Assembly: GCA_035574455.1 (NCBI GenBank)
Contig: DATLYT010000097.1
Location: 1 to 11,612 of the forward strand
Origin: DATLYT01 sp035574455
GTDB lineage: Bacteria; Bacteroidota; Ignavibacteria; UBA10030
Length of the DNA stretch: 11,612 nucleotides
Direction: 5' to 3'
Of the stretch, positions 1 through 6,507 are shown one piece after another; position 1 is the first letter of the stretch, and every line of letters starts with the position of its first letter. Under the pieces are notes generated by a model that saw only the letters and a program-made list of their open reading frames with translations, had not been told where the DNA came from and did no database searches. The position numbers and the translations under genes were made by a program.

Positions 1-945
1 TTTGTGATCGATACGAATCCCAACTACACGAATATCTGCAACGTGGACTGTATTTTTTGTGCGTTTTATCGGCATCCCGGGGAAGAAGGAGAGTATACCT
101 ACAGCGTTGACCATATGATCCGGAAGTTTAAGGAAGCAGCAATGAAAGGTGTCACCACGGTGTTGCTGCAGGGCGGAGTGAATCCGGCGCTTCCATTTGA
201 ATACTATGAAGAAATGGTTCGCCGCACGGTGCAGGAAGTGCCGGAGATTTATCCCCACTTTTTCTCCACGTCCGAGATCATCGGCATGTCGCAAGTATCG
301 GGTTTGAGCATCCGCGAAGTGTTGCAGCGGCTCTGGAATGCAGGCTTACGTTCTATTCCCGGAGGCGGTGCGGAGATTCTTTCCGATCGGGTGAAGAAAA
401 AGATCAGCAGCAAGAAGGGCACGTCGGCGGATTGGTTGAATGTAATGCGCGAAGCCCATCGGATCGGTTATCGGTCGACGGCGACGATGATGTACGGGCA
501 TATCGAAACGGATGAGGATATTGTGATTCACCTCGAAAGTATCCGTCAACTGCAGGACGAAACGGGAGGATTCACGGCATTTGTGCCCTGGTCGTTCAAG
601 CCGGGCAATACACCGTTAGAGAAAATTATCCCGCACTACGCTACATCGACGCGCTATCTGCAACTTATCGCCTTCTCGCGGATTTACTTGGATAATGTTC
701 AACACATTCAGGCGTCGTGGTTCTCCGAAGGAAAAAAAACCGGACAGATCGCTTTGCATTTTGGAGCCGATGATTTTGGGGGAACGCTCCTGGAGGAGAA
801 CGTTCACGCTGCGGCAAACTTTGTTAACAAGACGAACACCGAGGAATGCATTCAGCTCATCCACGAATCGGGTTTCGATGCTGCACAACGAACAACCTTG
901 TATGAAATTCTCAAAATCATCGACCGTGTTCCGGTCGCCGCATAA
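1..945 (+). CDS. mqnC: Cyclic dehypoxanthine futalosine synthase MqnC (5'-partial)
   Basis: This is a radical SAM enzyme of the futalosine menaquinone pathway. It cyclises dehypoxanthine futalosine to the cyclic product that MqnD then cleaves. The visible frame is already open at base 1 (Phe-Val before Ile-Asp), so the gene begins upstream and the internal GTG at 4 is not the start; about 50 N-terminal residues are probably missing. The radical SAM CxxxCxxC cluster is seen as CNVDCIFCAFYR, with cysteine codons at 37, 49 and 58. This form of the motif, preceded by NYTN, is typical of MqnC and its relative MqnE. Downstream, LLQGGVNP, PGGGAEILSD and FVPWSF also fit MqnC. The C-terminal GADDFGGTLLEENVH segment is shared across the MqnC/MqnE/CofH group. 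Choosing MqnC over MqnE rests on the AFYR-type cluster and the mqnD neighbour. The gene converges with the mqnD operon, which encodes the next step. Confidence 0.93.
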   Translation, partial: FVIDTNPNYTNICNVDCIFCAFYRHPGEEGEYTYSVDHMIRKFKEAAMKGVTTVLLQGGVNPALPFEYYEEMVRRTVQEVPEIYPHFFSTSEIIGMSQVSGLSIREVLQRLWNAGLRSIPGGGAEILSDRVKKKISSKKGTSADWLNVMREAHRIGYRSTATMMYGHIETDEDIVIHLESIRQLQDETGGFTAFVPWSFKPGNTPLEKIIPHYATSTRYLQLIAFSRIYLDNVQHIQASWFSEGKKTGQIALHFGADDFGGTLLEENVHAAANFVNKTNTEECIQLIHESGFDAAQRTTLYEILKIIDRVPVAA

Positions 946-960
946 ATCTAGAGAGTAGAT

Positions 961-995
961 ACAACAAAGGCCGATCATCGATCGGCCTTTGTTGT
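961..995. terminator. Perfect 16-bp hairpin, likely bidirectional terminator
   Basis: Positions 961-976 pair perfectly with 980-995 around a 3-nt ATC loop. The stem has a GGCC core flanked by an A-rich left arm (CAACAAA) and a T-rich right arm (TTTGTTG). On the plus strand it is followed by TTTT at 995-998. It lies between two convergent stop codons, mqnC ending at 945 and the amidohydrolase at 1015. The symmetric AAAGGCC/GGCCTTT ends mean that either direction yields a GC-rich stem running into a U-rich segment. It is therefore read as an intrinsic terminator serving both genes, stronger in the plus direction. Confidence 0.85.
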
Positions 996-1014
996 TTTCG
1001 TTGTCCTCTTTCAC

Positions 1015-1941
1015 TTAGGCGTGTGCATCCACCAGTCCCGCCATGTTCTCAAAGAACATTTTCTTGATATCCGCTGTTGGGATGCGCATCTCCTGCGAGA
1101 GCTTAAGCTGGTTATCGACAATGTCGTAGCGGTAGCCTCGCGGAAACATGCCAGAGTCAGACCCGAACAGGATTCTTCCAGCGCCAAACACTTCTAATGC
1201 CTTTTTGAAGACGGTCTTTAAATCGGGTTTCGATGGATGGTTGGCCATCCAAGAATTTGATCCTGCCGTGTCGACGTAGACATTCTGGCACTGTTTCCCA
1301 ACCTCAAGAGTTTCCTCGAACATCCCCGCTCCAAAGTTAGGGATGATAAAGCGAATCTTGGGATATTTCTGAGCGACGGGAATCAGATCCTTGGGGTTGG
1401 AAAATTCTTCATTGACAACCGTAGGAATTCCGGCAAACTCGCGCGGTTTGATCACAAGTTTTCCAAAATGAACAAAGACAATCGAGTTGGTTTCCTGTGC
1501 GAGGGAGAAGAGCGGAACAAGCCACTCATCTTGTACGCTGATGTGATAGAGCGAAGGATAGAGGAAGAAACCTCGCAGCTTGTCCTGTTTCAGCCGCTTT
1601 TCCGCGTTCTCCATCAGAACATTGGAGTTTGGGTCGACGGTAAAAAAACCTGTGAAGCGATTCGGAAACGCCTGCACGGCCTTGACGACGGAGTCTTCGT
1701 CGCCGGGTATACTCCCGATGAGAGAGAGCCGTTCGATCTTCCACTTATCGATTATTTCCACCCACCGCTTGGCAAGCTGTACGGGGTCGTCGCCGGGAAT
1801 TTCGATGTGCCCTTTGGCGGCGATGTTCTTCAGTTCGGTGTTGATGTCCGCGCGGTTCGGTTTTTGCTTCACCAGAAACCGAAAGAACGAGTTTGAATAA
1901 AAATGGACGTGTGAGTCGAATATTTTGAAAATGCCGATCAT
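1015..1941 (-). CDS. Amidohydrolase-2 family metal-dependent hydrolase or decarboxylase, substrate unknown
   Basis: This is a TIM-barrel protein of the amidohydrolase superfamily, closest in layout to the Amidohydrolase_2/ACMSD group, with 308 residues from the chosen start. Visible metal-site features are the N-terminal HxH (H11, H13 in FDSHVHF), a His after strand 5 (H158 in VFVHFG) and the strand-8 Asp (D262 in LFGSDSG). At the strand-6 position, where this group normally has a catalytic HxGG-type His, the sequence is PNFGAG, with N202. The start is placed at ATG 1941 because the barrel begins immediately there. An upstream ATG at 1998 would add 19 unlikely residues and overlap mqnD. The gene follows mqnD by 7 bp with no clear Shine-Dalgarno, which suggests translational coupling. 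Family members include hydrolases and non-oxidative decarboxylases. A role in menaquinone synthesis is inferred from position only. Confidence 0.8.
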   Translation of the reverse strand: MIGIFKIFDSHVHFYSNSFFRFLVKQKPNRADINTELKNIAAKGHIEIPGDDPVQLAKRWVEIIDKWKIERLSLIGSIPGDEDSVVKAVQAFPNRFTGFFTVDPNSNVLMENAEKRLKQDKLRGFFLYPSLYHISVQDEWLVPLFSLAQETNSIVFVHFGKLVIKPREFAGIPTVVNEEFSNPKDLIPVAQKYPKIRFIIPNFGAGMFEETLEVGKQCQNVYVDTAGSNSWMANHPSKPDLKTVFKKALEVFGAGRILFGSDSGMFPRGYRYDIVDNQLKLSQEMRIPTADIKKMFFENMAGLVDAHA

Positions 1942-1948
1942 GTAAATC

Positions 1949-2785
1949 TTAGTAGACTTCGATGGCAGGAACGCGTGGAATAAATTTGCGCTCTGCACCG
2001 AGTTGGTATAGAAGCTCCAGCGCCCGTTTTCCGCGCTCTCCCATATCGATCGTTAATTCGCTAACATACATTTTGACAAAGCGGCTGCCGAGGTCTTCGT
2101 TGATCCCTCTCCCATACTGCAGCGCGTAGGGGATTGAATCGCGCTGGTGTGTATATCCATAGTGGATGCTTTCCCGTAGAGCCTGAGAGAGCTTGTAAGC
2201 CATAGGCTCGCCTAAATCCTTGCGAACCACATCCAGACCTAATGGTAATGGCAGATGATCAAATTGCTCCGCCCATAACTCTCCAAAATCAAGAATCTTG
2301 TGAAATCCTTGCTCGCGATAGGTAATCTGCCCCTCATGGATCAAGACTCCGGCGTCGAATTCACCGCTGGCAACCCGGTCCATGATTTGGTCGAAGGGAA
2401 TGTCCGCATGATCAATTCCATCGGTAAAGATTTTGAACAGCAGCGTGGCAGTGGTCAACCGACCGGGTGTAGCAACGCGCTTGCCTTTCAACTCATTCAA
2501 CATCCGGTACCGTTTAGAAACGAGCACCGGGCCATATCCTTCTCCCATACTGGCGCCGGTTTTCATCAGCCAGTAGTGTTGCGCTACGTACGGAAATGCA
2601 TGAGCCGAGATAGCCGTGACCTCAAGCTCGGCATTCATCGCACGCATGTTCAACGACTGGATGTCCTCAAGAACGTGCTGGATCTGAATTCCATCCAGCT
2701 TGACGTTGCCGCTCGATAATCCATAAAACATAAACGCGTCGTCGGGGTCAGGACTATGCCCCACGCGAATAATCTGTTCACCCAT
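1949..2785 (-). CDS. mqnD: 1,4-dihydroxy-6-naphthoate synthase MqnD
   Basis: This 278-residue protein belongs to the VitK2_biosynth (MqnA/MqnD) family, which has a periplasmic-binding-protein-like two-lobed fold. MqnD converts cyclic dehypoxanthine futalosine, the MqnC product, to 1,4-dihydroxy-6-naphthoate. Evidence is the N-terminal GHSPDPDDAFMFYGL (residues 9-23; the SPxPxDxF motif typical of MqnD, unlike the MqnA start), SAHAFPYV (60-67), GYGPVLVSK (83-91), GKRVATPG (101-108) and GVLIHEGQ (146-153). H150 in the last motif aligns with the His proposed as catalytic in Thermus MqnD. Length is normal for the family. The ATG at 2785 lies 18 bp after the ubiE stop codon, and AGAGG at 2797-2801 is a possible, rather distant ribosome binding site. 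It sits second in the operon ubiE-mqnD-amidohydrolase. No mqnA, mqnB or mqnE gene is present in this window. Confidence 0.93.
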   Translation of the reverse strand: MGEQIIRVGHSPDPDDAFMFYGLSSGNVKLDGIQIQHVLEDIQSLNMRAMNAELEVTAISAHAFPYVAQHYWLMKTGASMGEGYGPVLVSKRYRMLNELKGKRVATPGRLTTATLLFKIFTDGIDHADIPFDQIMDRVASGEFDAGVLIHEGQITYREQGFHKILDFGELWAEQFDHLPLPLGLDVVRKDLGEPMAYKLSQALRESIHYGYTHQRDSIPYALQYGRGINEDLGSRFVKMYVSELTIDMGERGKRALELLYQLGAERKFIPRVPAIEVY

Positions 2786-2803
2786 GAACGATAGCGCCTC
2801 TCA

Positions 2804-3568
2804 CTACTTTTTCTGTGCAAGATAGACTGTCACAATGCCGAAGGTCAACGGATATGCTGCCACGGTGCTGAAACCGATGGATCGAAGAATCGAAAGCATC
2901 TCCTCGCCGTCGGGAAATTCACTGACGGTTTTGGGGAGATACTCGTACGCTTCCCGGTGTTTCGAAATCAAGCCGCCCAAGAGCGGGATCACCGCTCGGG
3001 AATACCAACCGTAGAGCAATCGGATAAGGGATGATCGCGGCTGTGAAAATTCCAGAAACACGAAGATTCCGCCGGGAACGAGCACCCTGTAGAGCTCTCT
3101 CAATCCGCGTTCCAGGTTTGAAAAATTTCGAACGCCAAACGCCACAGTAACGGCATCAAACGAACCATCCGGAAACTTGAGCTGCTCGGCATCGCCTTGT
3201 TCCAAAGAGACACGATGCTCCAACTTCCTCCGTGTCACTTTTTCCCGCCCAATTCGCAGCATCTCTTCCGAAAGGTCGATACCGACGATCGTTTCCGGCT
3301 TGAGTCGTGCCGCCGCGATGGCAAGGTCGCCCGTTCCGGTGGCGACGTCGAGGATTCGCTTGGGACGGAAAGGAGCCAAACGATTGACTGCTTTTCTGCG
3401 CCATACGACATCAAGACCGGCACTCAGAACATGATTCAAGAGATCGTAACGAGGCGCGATCCTGTCAAAGAGCGAGCGCACATACGACGCAGCGTATGTC
3501 GTACGACCAGTTCGATGTCGATCGTCAGTCACGATCCGAGGGACGGCATTCACTTCCGAATAAGACAT
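2804..3568 (-). CDS. ubiE: Demethylmenaquinone methyltransferase (UbiE/MenG)
   Basis: This SAM-dependent C-methyltransferase of 254 residues catalyses the last step of menaquinone synthesis, methylation of demethylmenaquinone. It shows the UbiE signature FDRIAPRYDLLNHVLS (34-49), followed by W56-R57-R58. SAM motif I is DVATGTGDLAI (74-84), with the acidic VGIDLSEEM segment (95-103), the family-specific FGVRNF (144-149), and LVPGG followed by LEFSQP (172-177). The start is taken as ATG 3568 (MSYSEV). The frame remains open to ATG 3628, but those extra residues are unlike the family and would span a good candidate promoter. It is the first gene of the leftward operon with mqnD and the amidohydrolase. 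Because the surrounding genes belong to the futalosine pathway, menaquinone rather than ubiquinone is the expected substrate. Confidence 0.93.
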   Translation of the reverse strand: MSYSEVNAVPRIVTDDRHRTGRTTYAASYVRSLFDRIAPRYDLLNHVLSAGLDVVWRRKAVNRLAPFRPKRILDVATGTGDLAIAAARLKPETIVGIDLSEEMLRIGREKVTRRKLEHRVSLEQGDAEQLKFPDGSFDAVTVAFGVRNFSNLERGLRELYRVLVPGGIFVFLEFSQPRSSLIRLLYGWYSRAVIPLLGGLISKHREAYEYLPKTVSEFPDGEEMLSILRSIGFSTVAAYPLTFGIVTVYLAQKK

Positions 3569-3577
3569 TGTGAAGCC

Positions 3578-3606
3578 AATATACGCAAGAGTGCGAAGAT
3601 TTCCAA
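3578..3606 (-). promoter_or_regulatory. Candidate sigma-70-type promoter for ubiE-mqnD-amidohydrolase
   Basis: Read on the minus strand, TTGGAA (3606-3601) and TATATT (3583-3578) are separated by exactly 17 bp. Both are close to the sigma-70 consensus. A start site about 7 nt downstream would fall near 3571, only a few nucleotides before the ubiE ATG at 3568. The mRNA would therefore be nearly leaderless, which agrees with the absence of a Shine-Dalgarno sequence before that ATG. Confidence 0.5.
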
Positions 3607-3628
3607 CGTGAAAAACGCCGCACCGCAT

Positions 3629-3654
3629 TGTCGGAGAAGCGACATCGCGTGTCG
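3629..3654. repeat. Phased TGTCG/CGACA triple repeat in the divergent intergenic region
   Basis: TGTCG (3629-3633), its inverse CGACA (3640-3644) and a second TGTCG (3650-3654) lie 10-11 bp apart, about one helical turn. The two forward copies extend to TGTCGG and are 21 bp apart. The array is between the divergent ubiE and lipoprotein genes and abuts a candidate -35 box at 3656. It could be an operator for a dimeric regulator. Being only 5-6 bp units, it could also be chance. Confidence 0.35.
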
Positions 3655-3655
3655 G

Positions 3656-3684
3656 TTGAATTTCAGAAGCCTTCTCATTACTTT
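3656..3684 (+). promoter_or_regulatory. Candidate promoter for the lipoprotein-TonB receptor pair
   Basis: TTGAAT (3656-3661) and TACTTT (3679-3684) are separated by 17 bp, 14 bp before the lipoprotein ATG at 3698. TTACTTTG at 3678-3685 also resembles the Bacteroidota -7 element TAnnTTTG with one mismatch. Transcription would begin near 3691, inside the AGGA ribosome-binding motif at 3689-3692. Either the leader is very short or the true promoter lies further upstream. Confidence 0.35.
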
Positions 3685-3697
3685 GTGCAGGAATCTT

Positions 3698-4198
3698 ATG
3701 AGATACGTGATTGTCGTTGTTGTCCTCTTTATCTCTTGCAATGGTGGACTTGAACCGCCACCACTCGTTGAACCCGGTTTCGGCGGAACGATTACCTTCG
3801 TTCGCAACACCTGGCCACCTCGTGATAGTCTTGTGAACCTCTGGCTGGTTGCCTCGCAGGATTATCCTCTGGATTCTGTAAAGGTGTTTACCGGTATTTT
3901 TTCCAATCCACCGCGTATTTACGTCTACCCAAGTTTTGAGCGAAATCTTGTTGACCTTGATAATCCCGTGGACACGCTTTCGTACTCGTTTCTCCTGCCT
4001 CCAGCAGAGTATAAATATATCTGTGTGCTACAGCGTTTTAAGAATGAAATCAACGTTCGTGCTCTCCGCGTCGTTGGCCTTTACGGGACCGCCACCAATC
4101 CTCCGCAGCCGATTCCGATTACCGTTCGTGACTTTGAATTTATCACAAACATCAACATTACGGTGAACTTTCATCAACCTCCTCCACAGCCCTTTTGA
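3698..4198 (+). CDS. Small predicted lipoprotein paired with a TonB-dependent receptor
   Basis: This 166-residue protein is not assigned to a family. It starts with a short hydrophobic stretch (RYVIVVVVLFIS) followed by C14, giving a plausible lipobox (FISC) for signal peptidase II and lipidation, and hence an envelope location. The mature part is Pro-rich at its start (EPPPLVEP), then has alternating hydrophobic strands (GGTITFV, LVNLWLVAS, RIYVYPSF, LSYSFLLPPAEYKYICVL, NINITVNF) that suggest a small beta-sandwich. It ends in HQPPPQPF. ATG 3698 is chosen because the signal peptide begins there and AGGA lies at 3689-3692; the frame stays open upstream to 3197 but that part is antisense to ubiE. 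Its stop codon overlaps the TTG start of the receptor gene, so the two are probably translationally coupled. An accessory role on the receptor is inferred, for example as a surface-bound or periplasmic partner. Confidence 0.75.
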   Translation: MRYVIVVVVLFISCNGGLEPPPLVEPGFGGTITFVRNTWPPRDSLVNLWLVASQDYPLDSVKVFTGIFSNPPRIYVYPSFERNLVDLDNPVDTLSYSFLLPPAEYKYICVLQRFKNEINVRALRVVGLYGTATNPPQPIPITVRDFEFITNINITVNFHQPPPQPF

Positions 4199-6438
4199 AA
4201 CGAACCCCTTACGATATTATCCTTATCATCCTTCTTTGTAGCGTGTGGATGTCCGCAAGAGGACAAGTTCCCTCGGGAGTACTTTCGGGGAAAGTTATCG
4301 ACGCGGAGACGAAGGAGCCGCTTGTTGGCGCAAATGTTGCACTGCGGGGTACGGTCTTGGGTCGCGTCACAAATGTCGATGGGTCGTTTCGATTCCAGAA
4401 TCTCCCTGTCGGTGTGTACACTGTTGTCATTTCGATGGTTGGCTATGAGACATTTGTCGCTGCGAACGTCGAAGTTGCGCAACAATCGGAAAAGACCATC
4501 CATGCGGCACTCAAACCGATTGTCATTCAGACAGACCCAATCGTTGTGACGGCAAGCCGGAGAGAGCAAAGCCTGCAGGAGGTACCCGTCAGTATCGCCA
4601 CGGTGACTGCCCATGCTATCGCTGAGCGCAATAACGTCACGCTGGATGAAGCACTCCGATACGTTCCTGGGGTCAATGTGCTGCAGGATCAGATCAATAT
4701 TCGCGGTTCGAGCGGGTACAGTCGCGGTGTAGGAAGCCGTGTGTTGATTCTCTTTGACGGTTTGCCGTATCTGACAGGAGATACGGGGGAGATCAGCTGG
4801 GAGACAATTCCGATTCACCAGATTCAGCGTATTGAGGTCGTAAAAGGTGCCGGTTCGGCGTTGTACGGTTCCAGCGCGCTTGGAGGTGTCATCAACATTA
4901 TCACGAAAGAGGCTGGTGACAAGCCCCAACTGCGCGTGCGTCTCTTTTCCGGTGTGTACGATCAACCCCGATATCAGGAGTGGCGCTGGTCCGAAAAAGC
5001 TCGCTTGAATAGCGGAGCCCTCGTCGACTATGCAGCACGAACCGGTGCGTTGCAATATGTGTTGAGTCTTCATCGTAGCGTAGACGAAAGCTACCGACAG
5101 AACGATGCTTATCACCGGTGGTCGTTCTACACAAAATTGAAATACGATTTCACTCCGTACCAAAGCCTTACCGTTCTTGGTAATCTTCTCGCACGGACAC
5201 ACGGTAATTTCCTCTGGTGGAAGAACTTACGAGAGGCAACACGACCGGCCGACGCTCAGATGAATACCAACGTTACGACGCGTCGCGGAAATTTCAACAT
5301 CGCTTATCGGGAATTTGCAAGCAACGATTTCTTTTACACGCTCAAAGGGATGTACTTTGGTAACTTCTGGCAAGATGATAGCGCGGGACAGGTCAATTTC
5401 CACTCTCGCTCTGATGTGTACCAACTGGAATTGCAAGGCAATTACGAACCTGCGAAACAACATATCCTGACGTTTGGCGTCACGGGCAGTTATACCCACG
5501 TCAGTTCAAACATTTTTAGCAGTCCGCTTGGAACGGGGGGCGCTGTTTATGTTCAGGATGAAGTAGCCCTTTCCGAATTCTGGAAACTCACGCTTGGCGC
5601 ACGATATGACTATCAACGAGTCTCGGAACGAAGCTCTAAAGGTCTTCTGACGCCGAAAGTCGGTATGGTCTTTAACCCCACGAGTGGAACAAAGCTCCGG
5701 GCGGCGTATGGTGCAGGATTTCGATATCCTTCGATTGGCGAGTGGTACACGCAATTCACCAGTGCAACCAGTCAAGTAGCTGTGCTGATCAATAAGAATC
5801 TCCAGGTGGAGAAAAGTAATACGTATGAGTTTGGCATTTCGACGACGCTGGCGGATTTTTTTTCGGCTGAGCTTTCTCTCTTTCGCAACGATTTTGATAA
5901 TCTGATTGAAGCCGGGGTTGCTATCCGTAAGGTCAGGCCGAATCCGAACGACACGATAGAGGTGGAGCGTCCCGTGATTCAATTCGAGAACGTTACGAAG
6001 GCGCGCATCCAGGGGTTAGAGCTTGGCCTGAGAATAGATTGGCTGAAGAAATTCTTTTCCACAGAAATCGGCTATACCTATACCTATCCACAAGATCTCA
6101 CAGAGCAAACCGTTTTGAAGTTTCGTCCTCGCCATCTTCTCTATGCGTCTGGAGTCGTAACATATGGATATTTTCGGCTTTCGTCGGACTTCCGGTACAT
6201 CAGTCGCATTGAGCGCATCGATGAAAATCTTGTTCGGCTTGCACCCATCATCCACGGTGATCGACGGGTACCGATCTACGTCGTCGATGTGCGCGCCTCA
6301 TACGATTTGATTGACTACGATGTGCCGGTACGCGTTGGTTTTAACATCAACAACCTGCTGAATTACCACTACGTCGAGCTCATCGGCAATCTCGCTCCCG
6401 TGCGGTCCTACACCCTCAGCCTGGAAGGGCTGTTCTGA
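4195..6438 (+). CDS. TonB-dependent outer-membrane receptor with carboxypeptidase-regulatory-like N-terminal domain
   Basis: This 747-residue outer-membrane active transporter probably imports a scarce nutrient such as a metal chelate, cobalamin or an oligomer, driven by TonB. It has a signal peptide at 1-23 (KR, then IILIILLCSVW, likely cleavage ARG|Q24). A CarboxypepD_reg-like beta-sandwich follows at about 28-107 (SGKVIDAETKEPLVGANV, FRFQNLPVGVYTVVIS). A TonB-box-like DPIVVTAS (114-121) leads to the plug domain at about 125-238 (VLILFDGLPY, RIEVVKGAGSALYGSSALGGVINIITK). The rest forms a 22-strand-type barrel ending in the usual aromatic residue (SLEGLF). The start is TTG 4195, overlapping the upstream TGA. 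The next ATG would cut into the signal peptide, and no Shine-Dalgarno is seen, so coupling to the lipoprotein gene is likely. The sequence alone does not identify the substrate. Confidence 0.92.
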   Translation: MKRTPYDIILIILLCSVWMSARGQVPSGVLSGKVIDAETKEPLVGANVALRGTVLGRVTNVDGSFRFQNLPVGVYTVVISMVGYETFVAANVEVAQQSEKTIHAALKPIVIQTDPIVVTASRREQSLQEVPVSIATVTAHAIAERNNVTLDEALRYVPGVNVLQDQINIRGSSGYSRGVGSRVLILFDGLPYLTGDTGEISWETIPIHQIQRIEVVKGAGSALYGSSALGGVINIITKEAGDKPQLRVRLFSGVYDQPRYQEWRWSEKARLNSGALVDYAARTGALQYVLSLHRSVDESYRQNDAYHRWSFYTKLKYDFTPYQSLTVLGNLLARTHGNFLWWKNLREATRPADAQMNTNVTTRRGNFNIAYREFASNDFFYTLKGMYFGNFWQDDSAGQVNFHSRSDVYQLELQGNYEPAKQHILTFGVTGSYTHVSSNIFSSPLGTGGAVYVQDEVALSEFWKLTLGARYDYQRVSERSSKGLLTPKVGMVFNPTSGTKLRAAYGAGFRYPSIGEWYTQFTSATSQVAVLINKNLQVEKSNTYEFGISTTLADFFSAELSLFRNDFDNLIEAGVAIRKVRPNPNDTIEVERPVIQFENVTKARIQGLELGLRIDWLKKFFSTEIGYTYTYPQDLTEQTVLKFRPRHLLYASGVVTYGYFRLSSDFRYISRIERIDENLVRLAPIIHGDRRVPIYVVDVRASYDLIDYDVPVRVGFNINNLLNYHYVELIGNLAPVRSYTLSLEGLF

Positions 6439-6459
6439 TACTCTTCTTCCGCTCCTTTC

Positions 6460-6488
6460 TTGCAACAGACTAAAGATTAACGTATTTT
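6460..6488 (+). promoter_or_regulatory. Candidate promoter for the tatD-sdaAB-sdaAA group
   Basis: TTGCAA (6460-6465) and TATTTT (6483-6488) are 17 bp apart in the 69-bp gap between the receptor gene and tatD. The predicted start near 6495 gives a leader of about 13 nt before ATG 6508. That gap has no recognisable intrinsic terminator for the receptor gene, so readthrough is also possible. Confidence 0.4.
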
Positions 6489-6507
6489 CAAGCCGTTGAG
6501 CCCCTCT

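Noticed and set aside
1468..1896. 142-residue plus-strand open frame
   Set aside because: It is antisense inside the amidohydrolase, whose metal-site motifs are clear on the minus strand.
1942..1998. 19-residue N-terminal extension of the amidohydrolase
   Set aside because: It would overlap mqnD by about 50 bp and adds residues before a barrel that already starts at ATG 1941.
3197..3697. Upstream extension of the lipoprotein reading frame (open from 3197)
   Set aside because: It is antisense to ubiE and has no signal-like or family-like sequence; the signal peptide starts at ATG 3698.
4174..5202. 342-residue minus-strand open frame
   Set aside because: It lies antisense to the well-supported receptor gene and its translation is low-complexity-free but shows no recognisable motif.
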